Of a stretch of 64,000 nucleotides of DNA, positions 43,428-52,021 are shown one piece after another. The position numbers and the translations under genes are program-made. The notes beneath the pieces are model-generated. The model was not told the DNA's origin. It saw only the letters and a program-made list of their open reading frames with translations, and searched no databases. Each line of letters starts with the position of its first letter. Position 1 is the stretch's first letter. The stretch covers positions 18,821,318 to 18,885,317 of the forward strand of contig NC_087070.1 of the NCBI RefSeq assembly GCF_963678635.1, given 5' to 3'. This DNA is from Symsagittifera roscoffensis (lineage: Eukaryota > Xenacoelomorpha > Acoela > Convolutidae).

Positions 43428-44053
43428 GACTTGAAGAGGTTTAAAGTTTTGTTAAAATGAAATGACTGAACTACCGAAATGAAATTGAGAGAATGAAAAG
43501 TATGAAAAGTTTATTAATGAAAATGAGATCAGGAAAGGGGTGGCATAGTTCAATTAGGTCAAAGCTAATAACTTTTTAGGCGAGGCTATCAAATTTTATT
43601 CATTCTTTTAAGCATGACGCCTGAGGTCATGTTAGGAATGAATGTGAAAACCCGATTTTTTAGATTTATGTGACAGCTTTATTATAGTGGCTACGGGCGA
43701 AAGCACTCAAAATCAAGTTTTCATGATAGTTTGCCAGACATTCATTGTTATGCTGTTAGAAATTCATTACCATGATTCATAACAGTCATTAAAATAACCG
43801 TCACAATAAATAACACTAGAAGATTTTTAGAGTATAGCCGGGGGAAAAAGTAACTAAATACCCATATAAAAAGAGGTTTATCGTTAAAGAAATTATATCC
43901 TTGGTGATTAAGTCTTATCAATATGGCTTAGGGCGCTCGTAAACTTTATCACCTAAATTTTTACTTTGGGAGCGCATGATCTGTCTCGTATACTGTGATC
44001 AGTCATTCTTCAACGTTCCACACTAAAAACCAGTTGGTTGTTATTCATTTATA
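43428..44053. promoter_or_regulatory. Divergent intergenic region of the cassette
   Basis: The gap between the minus-strand 43427 start and the plus-strand 44054 start. TATAAAAAG at 43865-43873 is a reasonable plus-strand TATA box about 180 bp before the PC4-like ATG. The gap should carry promoters for both directions. Confidence 0.45.
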
Positions 44054-44413
44054 ATGTACGCTTCTCTTGACACGGATGTAGACTATTTCGATGATTTTAG
44101 GGATATATCTTCAAATGATAAACGTTTAGTTAGAGTCGGTGCAAAAACATTCGCACAGACCGGTACTTACATAACTATCAAATTGTACAAAAAAGACGAA
44201 GAGGGAACTTTTAAGTATCGACAAGGAATAACTTTGTCAACTGGTGAATTCGAGTCCTTGGCGGACAATTACACAAAAATTAAAAGGTTGACGAAAGCAA
44301 AAAACTGCGACGTGACTGAAAAACTTAGAAAAAAGCGAAACAAATCTAAAAAATCTTCATGCTCTGAAAAGGAATGCGAAAGTGAAAACGATGATAACTG
44401 TCGGGTTGTGTAA
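44054..44413 (+). CDS. PC4-like putative ssDNA-binding protein
   Basis: Intact 119-codon frame from ATG 44054. Residues ~25-75 follow the PC4/Sub1 pattern: a basic strand (RLVRVGAKTF), a YITIKLY strand, an acidic-turn KKDEEG, then KYRQGITLSTGEFESLA, which parallels the strand-to-helix KGISL...W..L region of PC4. The tail is Lys/Ser-rich, then acidic. PC4 proteins are dimers that bind and melt ssDNA and act in transcription and replication. The protein at 62605-63003 shows the same order of elements. It is followed after 37 bp by the gene X-like ORF in the same direction. Role inferred: ssDNA binding during PolB strand-displacement replication, or late transcription. Confidence 0.6.
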   Translation: MYASLDTDVDYFDDFRDISSNDKRLVRVGAKTFAQTGTYITIKLYKKDEEGTFKYRQGITLSTGEFESLADNYTKIKRLTKAKNCDVTEKLRKKRNKSKKSSCSEKECESENDDNCRVV

Positions 44414-44450
44414 CATTATCAACTCGTTATTCGATTGAAACTTCAAAGCA

Positions 44451-45077
44451 ATGGTTGAAGCAATGTATGAGCAATCCCCTGATTATTTCAAACAATTCCG
44501 TAAAAATTACAAATTTTTCATCCTGAATCATGAACCCAACTTTTCAGGCTTCGCTTCAAAAGCAAATTTTGCAGTATCCTCCCATTCGAATAAATTAGAT
44601 TTTTGCAACCATTCGATTGACAACGAAAAACATTATCATGTGCTGGTCGAATTTACGAAAGAGTCTACCGATTTACTTAACAAGATGACTTCAAAAGCCT
44701 TCGTTGTTCCTTGTCTTCTCTCTACATTCAAATATTTAATTTTGGGTTGCTCCAACTATGAATTGTCTGGCCCTCTGATGGAAAAACTGAAAATAGCTGT
44801 GAATTATAACTCTATCAACAACTTAGATGTTAGTGGTGTTCCAGTTCGCAGACGATTGCCTCAAGTTTGCTTCGGCTCGCAGACTAAATCTGTTCAAACT
44901 CAAACTGACCTGATTACTAACGTAACAATTGAACGCTTTACTAATATTTTGAATGGTGAAAACGCTGCTGAGTTTTCTAAAATAATTGACATAATTTTAA
45001 GTGGGTATGGTTGTATGGAAATTGATTCAAACACTTTGTTTGTGAAATTTATCATGGAGAAGAAATTCAAGTTTTAA
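44451..45077 (+). CDS. Gene X-like protein, 208 residues
   Basis: ATG 44451 opens an intact 208-codon frame 37 bp after the PC4-like gene, probably co-transcribed. The N-terminal part has KFFILNH (~21-27) and later KHYHVLVEF (~61-69), followed by a helix ESTDLLNKM and STFKYLIL. The HYH surrounded by hydrophobic residues recalls the HUH metal site of Rep endonucleases, but a clear catalytic Tyr-x-x-Lys is not evident. The strand-plus-helix section resembles KFHLVLF...LDQFLQRL in the frame at 59726-60319. The C-terminal third has no recognised features. Function unknown; a Rep-related or DNA-end-binding role is a hypothesis. Confidence 0.6.
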   Translation: MVEAMYEQSPDYFKQFRKNYKFFILNHEPNFSGFASKANFAVSSHSNKLDFCNHSIDNEKHYHVLVEFTKESTDLLNKMTSKAFVVPCLLSTFKYLILGCSNYELSGPLMEKLKIAVNYNSINNLDVSGVPVRRRLPQVCFGSQTKSVQTQTDLITNVTIERFTNILNGENAAEFSKIIDIILSGYGCMEIDSNTLFVKFIMEKKFKF

Positions 45078-45139
45078 ATATTGGTTTTCTTTCGCTCTTG
45101 TATACCAAAAAAAAAAAAAAAAAATTGTTACTACACAAG

Positions 45140-45253
45140 CGGGAGGCGTTCCCGAGGAGCGTAGCGACGAGCAACGCCGGGTTAGCTATTGCCCCTTAAA
45201 CCAAACGGCCATGCCTTAATAATTCGAAGGACTTGATATGAAACTTTTCGCGG
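45140..45253 (-). repeat. Internal inverted repeat, right arm (114 bp)
   Basis: Inverted partner of 41541-41654, lying between the 3' ends of the convergent gene X-like gene (plus) and the protease gene (minus). GC-rich core GGAGGCGTTCCCGAGGAGCG. A 17-18 base A-run lies just outside its inner edge at 45107-45124. Confidence 0.93.
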
Positions 45254-45376
45254 TTCACATAAACTTGCAGAAAAAAAACTTTGTTGTTAATAAGAATGAA
45301 TTGAAAAAAAAAAACTTGAAAAAAAAAATTGAAAAATAAGAATTTATAAATTTTACAAAAACATCAATAAATTAAT

Positions 45377-45814
45377 TTAGAATAACATATGTTTGGCAAA
45401 TCTTATCAAATCATGATCATTAAGTTTGAAACCTATTGGAAATTTGTTTGTAATTATAACATGAGCAACATAAATACAATAAAGTCCGCATAACACTGAA
45501 TCAGCTGATTGTATTGGTTTTTTCAACAGTAGCTGATTTCCCTCGTGAATTGTTCGTCGCATATTCTTGTACACGAGGGGATAATCACATAATCGTTTAC
45601 CTAGAGGATCTGCGAAGAATATCTGTCCTCCAGCTTGAGCAAAAAGCAACCAGTGGGTTCCAGGTTGATCCGATGGTGAGGCATTCATAATCATGAACGT
45701 ATTATCGTTTTTCAGTACTGAAGAGCATGGCAAATCTGCCGGAAAAACACCTCTAAAGCGATGTTTCAAATGTTTACAACGGTTAATAATTTCTACTAGT
45801 TGAAGATTATCCAT
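45377..45814 (-). CDS. Adenain-type cysteine protease
   Basis: 145 residues from ATG 45814. The adenovirus-protease (C5)/Ulp1-like catalytic set is visible: His54 in GTHWLLF, Asp69 in FADPLG, Gln102 in KPIQS and Cys109 in LCGLYC. Polinton proteases of this class are thought to mature capsid proteins. The gene is the last of the overlapping minus-strand block and starts 7 bp after the stop of the capsid gene, so the two are probably expressed together. Length is somewhat shorter than adenovirus protease (~200) but normal for Polintons. No lesions. Confidence 0.9.
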   Translation of the reverse strand: MDNLQLVEIINRCKHLKHRFRGVFPADLPCSSVLKNDNTFMIMNASPSDQPGTHWLLFAQAGGQIFFADPLGKRLCDYPLVYKNMRRTIHEGNQLLLKKPIQSADSVLCGLYCIYVAHVIITNKFPIGFKLNDHDLIRFAKHMLF

Positions 45815-45821
45815 GTCTATC

Positions 45822-47138
45822 TTAGGTCATAAGAGTGTTTTTGGTAATTTTTCTATCTGAACGCACATAAACTGTTGATGCACGCTCTCCCATAAACAAT
45901 AACTCGACGTTATTAGCGAGACCTGCGTCAAACTTGAGTTCGAGCGAAATAGTGCAATTGGTCAATTCAGGATGAATAAAATCGTGTGAAGCCTCCTGAG
46001 TAGACGTGAGATCAAAAGCCATAATATAATGATTATCATAATTAGCGAGACTGATTCCATGACTAGTGTTTAAAACAAAATCAAGAGCCTCAAGCGTATT
46101 GTAATAAATTCTTTTATTGTCTGATGTTGAGATGGGAGTTCCGGCAATGGGTAGACCGTTTCTGTAAACAATGATCTCATTCAACCCAAATTTCTGGTAA
46201 TGAAAAGGGTTTGTTCTATTAGTACCCAAATATGCTTCGTTTATGCTCATTGCTACTATCATTCTTCGAACAGGTTCTTTTGCAAAAACATCCTCTTGTC
46301 GCCAGCTTTGTACTCCTGCAGTTGCGAGAAACGTTTTTGGTACTACTTCGATGTAATTGTAAATTGCCGGGTTCTTCAACAAAGTTTTTTCTATTGATGA
46401 GAGAACATAGTCAGTCACAGTCATCTTTCTGACATAGAGGTTAGCTTCGATTATTTGGACCTTGTAGTGTTTAGCTGCATCTTCAGATATGACAACAAAA
46501 TCATTAGGAGAACGTCTAAGAGACAATCTTATTGTCACACCGCTAAGTAGATGCTTGTCACACGACAAAAAATCGCAAGCAATTTTACCAAATAGCTTCA
46601 GCTCGCTCGAGGCCGCAACGAGACCTTTACGCTCCGTAACATCATCAGCTCTCCTTCCAGCACCGTCAATGGCTGATGGATTTTCTTCATAATAATAACC
46701 TTGACAAGCCAACCATGTTTTCTTGGCATCATTACCGTATGAAAACTCGGTCTCAATAAAGCTTTTATGGGCAAAATTAGCATTGGTAGTTGATATTTTT
46801 TCACCATTCAGAGACAGTGTACACTCAGAAAATAATGAAGATAAAGGATTGTTAACAAAATACGGCGTATCTCTGTTTGCCGCCTCTGTAGCATGTGTTC
46901 GAAGCACGTTTCCATTGCTTCGAACAATTCGTGCAACTATTTCCAAACGAGTACGTTGAAGATCGATGAAATTATTTCTGTCGCCGAGTACTTCAAACTC
47001 TAGCATAGGACCATCAGGGGAGTAGGAAGGTCCAATTTTTTGGGTGAATGCATTTTCAAAAGTGACAAGCAAAGGCGGTTTCTCAAATAAGTCCAAGGAG
47101 CTGTGAGTTGCTTCACTCGGGATTAAATTAGAAATCAT
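45822..47138 (-). CDS. Major capsid protein (double jelly-roll, Polinton type)
   Basis: 438 residues from ATG 47138. The N-terminus shows the Polinton capsid pattern: SSLDLFEKPPLLVTFENAFT, then FEVLGDRNNFIDLQRTRLE and PLSSLFSECTLSLNGEKI. I recognise this as the group annotated as F54H12.2-like in nematodes, identified in published work as the Polinton double jelly-roll major capsid protein. It is expected to form the hexons of an icosahedral particle. Start overlaps the preceding small basic gene by 11 bp. The length is compatible with a compact double jelly-roll. No stops or frameshifts. Confidence 0.85.
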   Translation of the reverse strand: MISNLIPSEATHSSLDLFEKPPLLVTFENAFTQKIGPSYSPDGPMLEFEVLGDRNNFIDLQRTRLEIVARIVRSNGNVLRTHATEAANRDTPYFVNNPLSSLFSECTLSLNGEKISTTNANFAHKSFIETEFSYGNDAKKTWLACQGYYYEENPSAIDGAGRRADDVTERKGLVAASSELKLFGKIACDFLSCDKHLLSGVTIRLSLRRSPNDFVVISEDAAKHYKVQIIEANLYVRKMTVTDYVLSSIEKTLLKNPAIYNYIEVVPKTFLATAGVQSWRQEDVFAKEPVRRMIVAMSINEAYLGTNRTNPFHYQKFGLNEIIVYRNGLPIAGTPISTSDNKRIYYNTLEALDFVLNTSHGISLANYDNHYIMAFDLTSTQEASHDFIHPELTNCTISLELKFDAGLANNVELLFMGERASTVYVRSDRKITKNTLMT

Positions 47139-47535
47139 TTTTAACCCTTGTAAAGAAATCGGAGCGACTTCTCTGTGCAGTTCGTTTTCTGGGAATGACG
47201 CGTCTCGTTTTTCGTTTAAACGCCGTCGTTCTTTTCGGATGACTTTTCCGAGATCTACTTCCTCCTCCTACTTGCTTTTTGATTGTTTTTCTAACGGTGC
47301 TTTTGAGTGCCTGCTTAGGACTTTTTCTTTTTGTTGCAACTTCTATCAGTTCTGGAGCTGCCTGAAGAAGTAGTTCTTTTCCGATTTTTTTAGCCGCGGG
47401 TATCACAAATTTTCGAGCCAGTGGAAGTGCGACTCTTCCTATTCCCAAGGCTAATGCACCGAAGCCACTGCCTCGTTGTCTATAATGCCCCGAGAAATGT
47501 GGTAGGTTTGCTTGGTTGTGGTAATATGAATCCAT
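47128..47535 (-). CDS. Small basic virion-like protein
   Basis: ATG at 47535 gives 135 residues. The N-terminal half has a Gly-rich hydrophobic stretch (GSGFGALALGIGRVALPLA) and a helix (AAKKIGKELLLQAAPELIE); the C-terminal half is extremely Arg/Lys-rich (KRTTAFKRKTRRVIPRKR). The layout recalls adenovirus core or minor virion proteins (pVI/pX type) and the equivalent Polinton ORF, suggesting membrane-active plus DNA-binding roles, with cleavage by the neighbouring protease. It lies between the two capsid genes: 11-bp overlap with the major capsid gene and a 5-bp gap to the minor capsid stop. Confidence 0.7.
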   Translation of the reverse strand: MDSYYHNQANLPHFSGHYRQRGSGFGALALGIGRVALPLARKFVIPAAKKIGKELLLQAAPELIEVATKRKSPKQALKSTVRKTIKKQVGGGSRSRKSHPKRTTAFKRKTRRVIPRKRTAQRSRSDFFTRVKNDF

Positions 47536-47540
47536 TTTGA

Positions 47541-48434
47541 TCAATTGCTAAACTTTTGAAATTTCAAAGTCAGAACAACTTTTCCCCCTCCAGCGAAAGG
47601 AACAAGTCCTCCAGTTTCTGTGCGCAAGTTCACAGAAATATTGGAAATATTATTGACCAAAAGTTTTTTAAAATCCAAATTACTAAACACTTTACGATGA
47701 TTCGGTTCAATTGTACATGCGTAACCGTTTTTCACTCGACGATTTGTATCAATGACTCGTAAAAGGGGTGCTTTTGTGTCTCCGACTATTTGATAATGAA
47801 TTATGTCCAGATAAATAAACATAAGCTGAGTACCAGCGCATACATCAACGGGATAGTCAGCAATAAGATCTTGGGTAGAGAATGTGCTATGTTTCGTGCT
47901 TCCTTGTTTGTAACCTATATGATAACCAGTTCCATCTCTGACGCCTTTGAATCCAAGTAGACTAGGAATTTGCGGGCTTGAAAAAGTTATACCTTCCCAA
48001 TAATGCAGCCATAAGGAAAGATGTTTGGTTATTGGATCTATTACGTAATCCAATTTCTCTAATTCTGTCTTTCGACGAATCTCGTCCAGTATTTGATCAA
48101 TGCTCGTATATTCTCCTTTTGTTAATTTTGCTGTTTCTCCAAGGTAAGGTCTGGAGATCTTGTCTTTCTCAACTTTCATGCTTGCTATAACCCGATCTTT
48201 TTTGTAGTACACAATGTTGTTGTCAGTTACGTTGTTTATCTGAGTAGGGAAGGTAATTTCTGTAACTGCTACTCTCCATTCACCTTGCAAATTTATTTCT
48301 TCACTCAGGAGATTTTTGAAGTTGGCCAGAGTGTTATCCTTAAAAACGTTCATTGATGCAGATGAAACTAGGGTAATTGTGAAGGAAGGGGGAACATTAT
48401 GGGTGAAAAGACTGTCGGAAGTGCCCTCAGTCAT
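47541..48434 (-). CDS. Minor capsid (penton-like, single jelly-roll) protein
   Basis: 297 residues from ATG 48434. The opening pattern, FTITLVSSASMNVFKDNTLA then FKNLLSEEINLQGEWRVAV and TEITFPTQINNV, is that of the Polinton minor capsid protein described as penton-like. The rest is beta-rich with a short GTQLMFIYLDIIHYQIVGD segment. It would occupy the five-fold vertices of the particle. The start overlaps the 3' end of the integrase gene by 8 bp, and the stop lies 5 bp before the next start. Intact. Confidence 0.82.
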   Translation of the reverse strand: MTEGTSDSLFTHNVPPSFTITLVSSASMNVFKDNTLANFKNLLSEEINLQGEWRVAVTEITFPTQINNVTDNNIVYYKKDRVIASMKVEKDKISRPYLGETAKLTKGEYTSIDQILDEIRRKTELEKLDYVIDPITKHLSLWLHYWEGITFSSPQIPSLLGFKGVRDGTGYHIGYKQGSTKHSTFSTQDLIADYPVDVCAGTQLMFIYLDIIHYQIVGDTKAPLLRVIDTNRRVKNGYACTIEPNHRKVFSNLDFKKLLVNNISNISVNLRTETGGLVPFAGGGKVVLTLKFQKFSN

Positions 48435-49647
48435 GATTGTCCTTCTCCAGAACGCGAATCAGTTCAGACTCGTAAAATTTTCCCTCAATCGGTTCTCTGT
48501 TAGAATCAATCAAATTGTATGTTGGGGGATTTCGTGTTGGTATGTCAAAAACTTCAAACACTTCATCGGTGAACGATTGTTTGTAACCCTTGCGAAAACG
48601 TATGTCTACTTTGGCAAGTCTAACATAATCACCAACATAAAGCTTTGGACGTCGAACTAACTTCAAAGACTGTTCTGCTCTTAATGAAATCAGGCGAGGA
48701 ACATCTTTTTTAGTTACTTTATTTGGTGCAAGATTTGTGACACGATTTGTTCTCGAATTAATTGCATTGACAAAATCTTGCAATTTATCAATGTATGAGT
48801 AAGTCCATTTATCCTCCAAGTACTTATAAATAAGATTTTTCAAGGAACGGATATTTCTCTCAGCGAATGCGGACTTTTTCTCGCTCTCTGTGCTATATGT
48901 GTTTATGCCTTTCTTTTTACATAATGCTTCGAAGGACCCTTTAAACTCTGTGCCCTTGTCCACCCATACTTTTTCCGGTTGTTTTGTCGTTATCATTAGT
49001 TTGAACGCTTCTGCTGTTGTAGTAGCATACTTTGATTTCAAGGGTTGCACTCTGAGATAGCGGGACATGCAGTCAACTGCAACAAGCAGATACTTAACAT
49101 CATGGTTGTACTGGGCAAGTTTATCAACAAAGGCCAGATCTAATGACCAGATTTCGTCGATATCGTAAACTATGACCTTGAGTCGCGGCGTTTTTCGGAT
49201 CACAGTTCGATATTTTGTGTAAGCAGGTTCAGTATGAAGGAAATGTTTAACTTTCTTTCGCGACAAATTGCTTGCTTTTATCAAGTTGTTCACACTACCA
49301 AATAACGCGGGACCTTTGTCACTGTATTTAGTTTTCAACAATTTTTCTTCAATCTTGGTAATTTTCCCATTGTTTTGTTTGCACCTTCGTCTTTTCTGAC
49401 GTTGGAGAATCTGAATCGTTATGGGGCGTTCCGTATGAGTCAGAGCCTTCTTCTGACTCTTTTTCACGTTTTTGGTTTTGGGTTTTTCTATTACCGCTGA
49501 GACTTTTTCGTTTGTGTTTTTTACTTCTCTTAAGGTTTGCACTACTTTTTTCCTGCCAAGTGGGCGATGTTGAGCGGGTTCTTGAGGGTCCGGGTTCTCG
49601 TTTCTCTTGAGCGTTAAAAGACGCTGACTGAACCGCGTGTTTGGCAT
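48427..49647 (-). CDS. Retroviral-type integrase (Polinton c-integrase)
   Basis: ATG 49647, 406 residues. The integrase proper starts near residue 108 with a small zinc-less N-domain (SDKGPALFGSVNNLIKAS). The catalytic core has Asp170 (IWSLDLAF), Asp230 (VWVDKGTEF) and Glu263 (FAERNIRSLK), 32 residues between the last two. The C-terminus has the SH3/chromo-like GDYVRLAK...GYKQSFTDEVFEV and GKFYESELIRV. It inserts the element with 6-bp duplications. The first ~100 residues are low-complexity and overlap the neighbouring gene for 299 bp in another frame, so the true start may be further in. Confidence 0.95.
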   Translation of the reverse strand: MPNTRFSQRLLTLKRNENPDPQEPAQHRPLGRKKVVQTLREVKNTNEKVSAVIEKPKTKNVKKSQKKALTHTERPITIQILQRQKRRRCKQNNGKITKIEEKLLKTKYSDKGPALFGSVNNLIKASNLSRKKVKHFLHTEPAYTKYRTVIRKTPRLKVIVYDIDEIWSLDLAFVDKLAQYNHDVKYLLVAVDCMSRYLRVQPLKSKYATTTAEAFKLMITTKQPEKVWVDKGTEFKGSFEALCKKKGINTYSTESEKKSAFAERNIRSLKNLIYKYLEDKWTYSYIDKLQDFVNAINSRTNRVTNLAPNKVTKKDVPRLISLRAEQSLKLVRRPKLYVGDYVRLAKVDIRFRKGYKQSFTDEVFEVFDIPTRNPPTYNLIDSNREPIEGKFYESELIRVLEKDNHD

Positions 49648-50209
49648 TTCGATTTATTACCAGGTTTTCATTCAAGTTGAGAGCAGTTAAAATGTTAATG
49701 AACGCCGGATTGTGTAGTTTTTTCGTTGGTTGTTGTATGTCGTATAAAAATATTGTAGCTTTAAGTCCTGTTGGTACTTTATCTACATATATCACCTCAT
49801 TGTCATGGTTTATGGTTACTCTTTCTGAATTTTCTATAATTTCAAGTACGGTTTTTGCTCTAACAAATTTTTTGTCTTCTAAAACTTGTAACTGTCCTAA
49901 AATGCTTTCGGTCTGTCTATTGTGTTTCTCTTCTAGTTTTTCGTCTTTAACACGTTCGACCGGTACTTCTTCATCGTCCGTTAACAGTTTAAGCTGTTCT
50001 TGTTGGGGCTCAACATTATCCGTAAATGTTTCCTTCGTTGCAGTAGTCTTACTAGTTTGTGGAGGTAATTGGGGTCTAAGCCGGTTAAGATAGGACAGTT
50101 GAGCATTTTTATGTTTAATATTATTATCATGAAGAACACGTGCAGCATGTGGCTGCTCTTTAACATATAAATGTTTCGGAATTAGAATGAATTCTTCAGC
50201 AGTCATCAT
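49349..50209 (-). CDS. Charged Polinton protein of unknown function
   Basis: ATG 50209 (or 50206) gives about 286 residues. Similar proteins occur in many metazoan Polintons just before the integrase. The first third is helical and hydrophilic; a central folded part reads VTINHDNEVIYVDKVPTG and KATIFLYDIQQP; the last 90 residues are Arg/Lys/Ser-rich, then acidic, and look disordered. No enzyme motif. The disordered tail overlaps the N-terminal extension of the integrase for 299 bp in a different frame. The ATG touches the stop of the upstream small gene. Confidence 0.7.
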   Translation of the reverse strand: MMTAEEFILIPKHLYVKEQPHAARVLHDNNIKHKNAQLSYLNRLRPQLPPQTSKTTATKETFTDNVEPQQEQLKLLTDDEEVPVERVKDEKLEEKHNRQTESILGQLQVLEDKKFVRAKTVLEIIENSERVTINHDNEVIYVDKVPTGLKATIFLYDIQQPTKKLHNPAFINILTALNLNENLVINRNAKHAVQSASFNAQEKREPGPSRTRSTSPTWQEKSSANLKRSKKHKRKSLSGNRKTQNQKREKESEEGSDSYGTPHNDSDSPTSEKTKVQTKQWENYQD

Positions 50210-50514
50210 TAAGTTGTGAGGTACTTGTAACAAAAATAAAGTATTTGTCGAACTAAATGGAAGCCTTCTTTACTCAAAATAATCGCACGTTTTTTGACAA
50301 CACTGGTTTTTGGAGTTAATAAGTATTTGTATGCTGTCTCGAATCGTTCGATGTTTGCGATTTTAACGGGTACGTTTCCATTGACTACATTGAGCAAACA
50401 TTCACAAACAAGTGTTATGATCTCACGATTTGAAGTTTTTCTAATTAATCTTCTTAGCTGGTCAGGTTTCAGTTGTACCATATGCCGCAGAATAGATAAG
50501 TTTTTCTTTTTCAT
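50209..50514 (-). CDS. Small conserved Polinton protein, 101 residues
   Basis: ATG 50514. Helical protein with the pattern LRRLIRKTSNREIITLVCEC then LLNVVNGNVPV and LTPKTSVVKKRAIILSKEGF, which I recognise from many metazoan Polintons between the ATPase and the next gene; its role has not been assigned there as far as I know. It overlaps the ATPase 3' end by 53 bp in another frame and is followed by the charged protein with touching start and stop codons. Confidence 0.75.
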   Translation of the reverse strand: MKKKNLSILRHMVQLKPDQLRRLIRKTSNREIITLVCECLLNVVNGNVPVKIANIERFETAYKYLLTPKTSVVKKRAIILSKEGFHLVRQILYFCYKYLTT

Positions 50515-51163
50515 TTGTGATTGGAGTAGTTTCTGCTTCAGATAAGGGTAAATAAAAAACTGTTGGCCCAGGTGGTGTGATATTTGAACAATATCTCAAA
50601 CAATCTGATGTACGGGGGTCCAAGTCGATTAGAAGATGTCCAAAAGAGTCTCTGGTAGCTAATTCGTAACAGTTTCTCAAAAATTTTGATACATTCAATT
50701 GTCTTCCTAATAGATCTAGTTGCTGAACGTCGCGAGGCGATTTGAACAGAATGATGTGTGAAGTGTTCAAATCAATCGTACGCGACCATCGACTTTGTTG
50801 AAACAAGTTATGCTTAACATATATTACATCTATCCCTCTATGTCTACCCGCTGTCGCTAACCTAACAAATTCCTTGTCATTATAGATGTCTTCACATGAA
50901 TCATCGAAAACTAGAAGAACATTTTCTAATTTTCTCACAGATTCGAATCCGTCGAATTTCATGAACTCCATATTCACTTCGCGAGAAGACACTTTTTCTG
51001 AGAATGCAGGTTGCATCTCTTTGTAAAGATATAGAACGGTTCCAAATTTAGGGTAAAAAGTATTTCCCATCAGAAGTTTCAAAATTAACTCAGTTTTCCC
51101 GGATCCTGAAGGTCCCACTATCGCCATAAAAATTCTTGTCGAAGTATCAATCACTTTATTCAT
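50462..51163 (-). CDS. FtsK/HerA-type genome-packaging ATPase
   Basis: The start at ATG 51163 is chosen because it overlaps the stop of the upstream gene as ATGA; the frame itself opens further up. 233 residues. Walker A GPSGSGKTE at ~17-25, Walker B LLVFDDSCED at ~84-93, then a GRHRGIDVIYVKHNLFQQ segment typical of the A32/FtsK-HerA packaging ATPases of adenovirus-like and Polinton elements. It is expected to drive DNA into the capsid. Intact; sits between a membrane protein and the small conserved protein. Confidence 0.92.
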   Translation of the reverse strand: MNKVIDTSTRIFMAIVGPSGSGKTELILKLLMGNTFYPKFGTVLYLYKEMQPAFSEKVSSREVNMEFMKFDGFESVRKLENVLLVFDDSCEDIYNDKEFVRLATAGRHRGIDVIYVKHNLFQQSRWSRTIDLNTSHIILFKSPRDVQQLDLLGRQLNVSKFLRNCYELATRDSFGHLLIDLDPRTSDCLRYCSNITPPGPTVFYLPLSEAETTPITNEKEKLIYSAAYGTTET

Positions 51164-51444
51164 ATTCTTGGGTTTGGTAGTACGTAACCAACCAAGCCTG
51201 ATAAAATCGAGAACCAAACTGACGTTTCTTCGCAACTTAATTTAGTGAAAGAAAGTTTGAGAATGCAGAAAGTTAGTAAAATTAGAATTACTACCATTTG
51301 CGCAACAAAAACTACTTCAGACATTGGCAAAGTTACATTGTTACAAAACTTCCATGATTTTTTTTCACTGTTTGTCTCGTTATAAACAAACTCTGTTACT
51401 AATGTTGCGTCAGGTTCATCTACTGCTGTTGTTGCTTCTGACAT
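51160..51444 (-). CDS. Small single-pass membrane protein
   Basis: 94 residues from ATG 51444. One strong transmembrane segment, VVFVAQMVVILILLTFCILK (~44-63), follows an acidic N-terminal half with two N-glycosylation-type sites (YNET, NNVT). The stop overlaps the ATPase start by 4 bp. Small membrane proteins next to the ATPase are known in several Polintons and related viruses. Function not known. Confidence 0.6.
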   Translation of the reverse strand: MSEATTAVDEPDATLVTEFVYNETNSEKKSWKFCNNVTLPMSEVVFVAQMVVILILLTFCILKLSFTKLSCEETSVWFSILSGLVGYVLPNPRI

Positions 51445-51516
51445 TTGAGAAACTATTTATTCTACAGACTGCGTTAGACTTTTTCTCTCTGCGAATGAAG
51501 CTTGTAAAAAATTAAA

Positions 51517-52021
51517 TTACTTTTGAGAACAGTAAAAAATTTCATAACGTGTGAAATCTCTATCATTTATGTCATGCATTTCTAAAACAAAGTTTGCTGG
51601 GATATTTGCGGTTTTTTTGTAGTACATTATTTTCTTCACAGTATCCTCTTTCACAATCGTCTTAATCTCATCTGGCAATTCACTGCTGTTTAGATCCATC
51701 TGAACTCCTGGCTGACGTTTGGGTACTAAGACTAGTTCGGGAAGACATACTCCTCGCTTGCTGGCTAACATTTCTGATAAACTTGAATCTCTGGAAGTAT
51801 ACAAATTGATCAATAACTGGAAAAAACCTCTTCAACGTAGACAACTCTTCTTCGGAAATTATTATTTGCTCCTTCCTCTGAACAATTTGGCCACTGCAAT
51901 CAATACGCTCTATTCTCGTTAATGAAATTTTAATATCACCCTCTGGAGTCATCCACGCACAAAGCATTGAATTTTGTGATAGGTATGTCTCCACTTTCGC
52001 TGATCTCTCGCTGTTGTTCAT
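51517..52021 (-). CDS. Small Polinton gene(s): overlapping frames or one frameshifted gene
   Basis: ATG 52021 opens a 113-codon frame ending at 51680 in a Ser-rich, low-complexity tail. A second frame, 51813-51517 (98 codons, first codon TTG), overlaps it by 134 bp and has a better-looking, mixed composition to its end. The best fit is one gene of about 165 residues with a +1 frame change near a T6 run at 51826-51832. It could be a sequencing error, decay or programmed shifting. No family recognised. Confidence 0.5.

Noticed and set aside
44451-45077. Firm call of gene X-like protein as an HUH Rep endonuclease
   Set aside because: Only a HYH triplet supports it; no catalytic Tyr-x-x-Lys or helicase domain is visible, and the relatives have a single His at that place.
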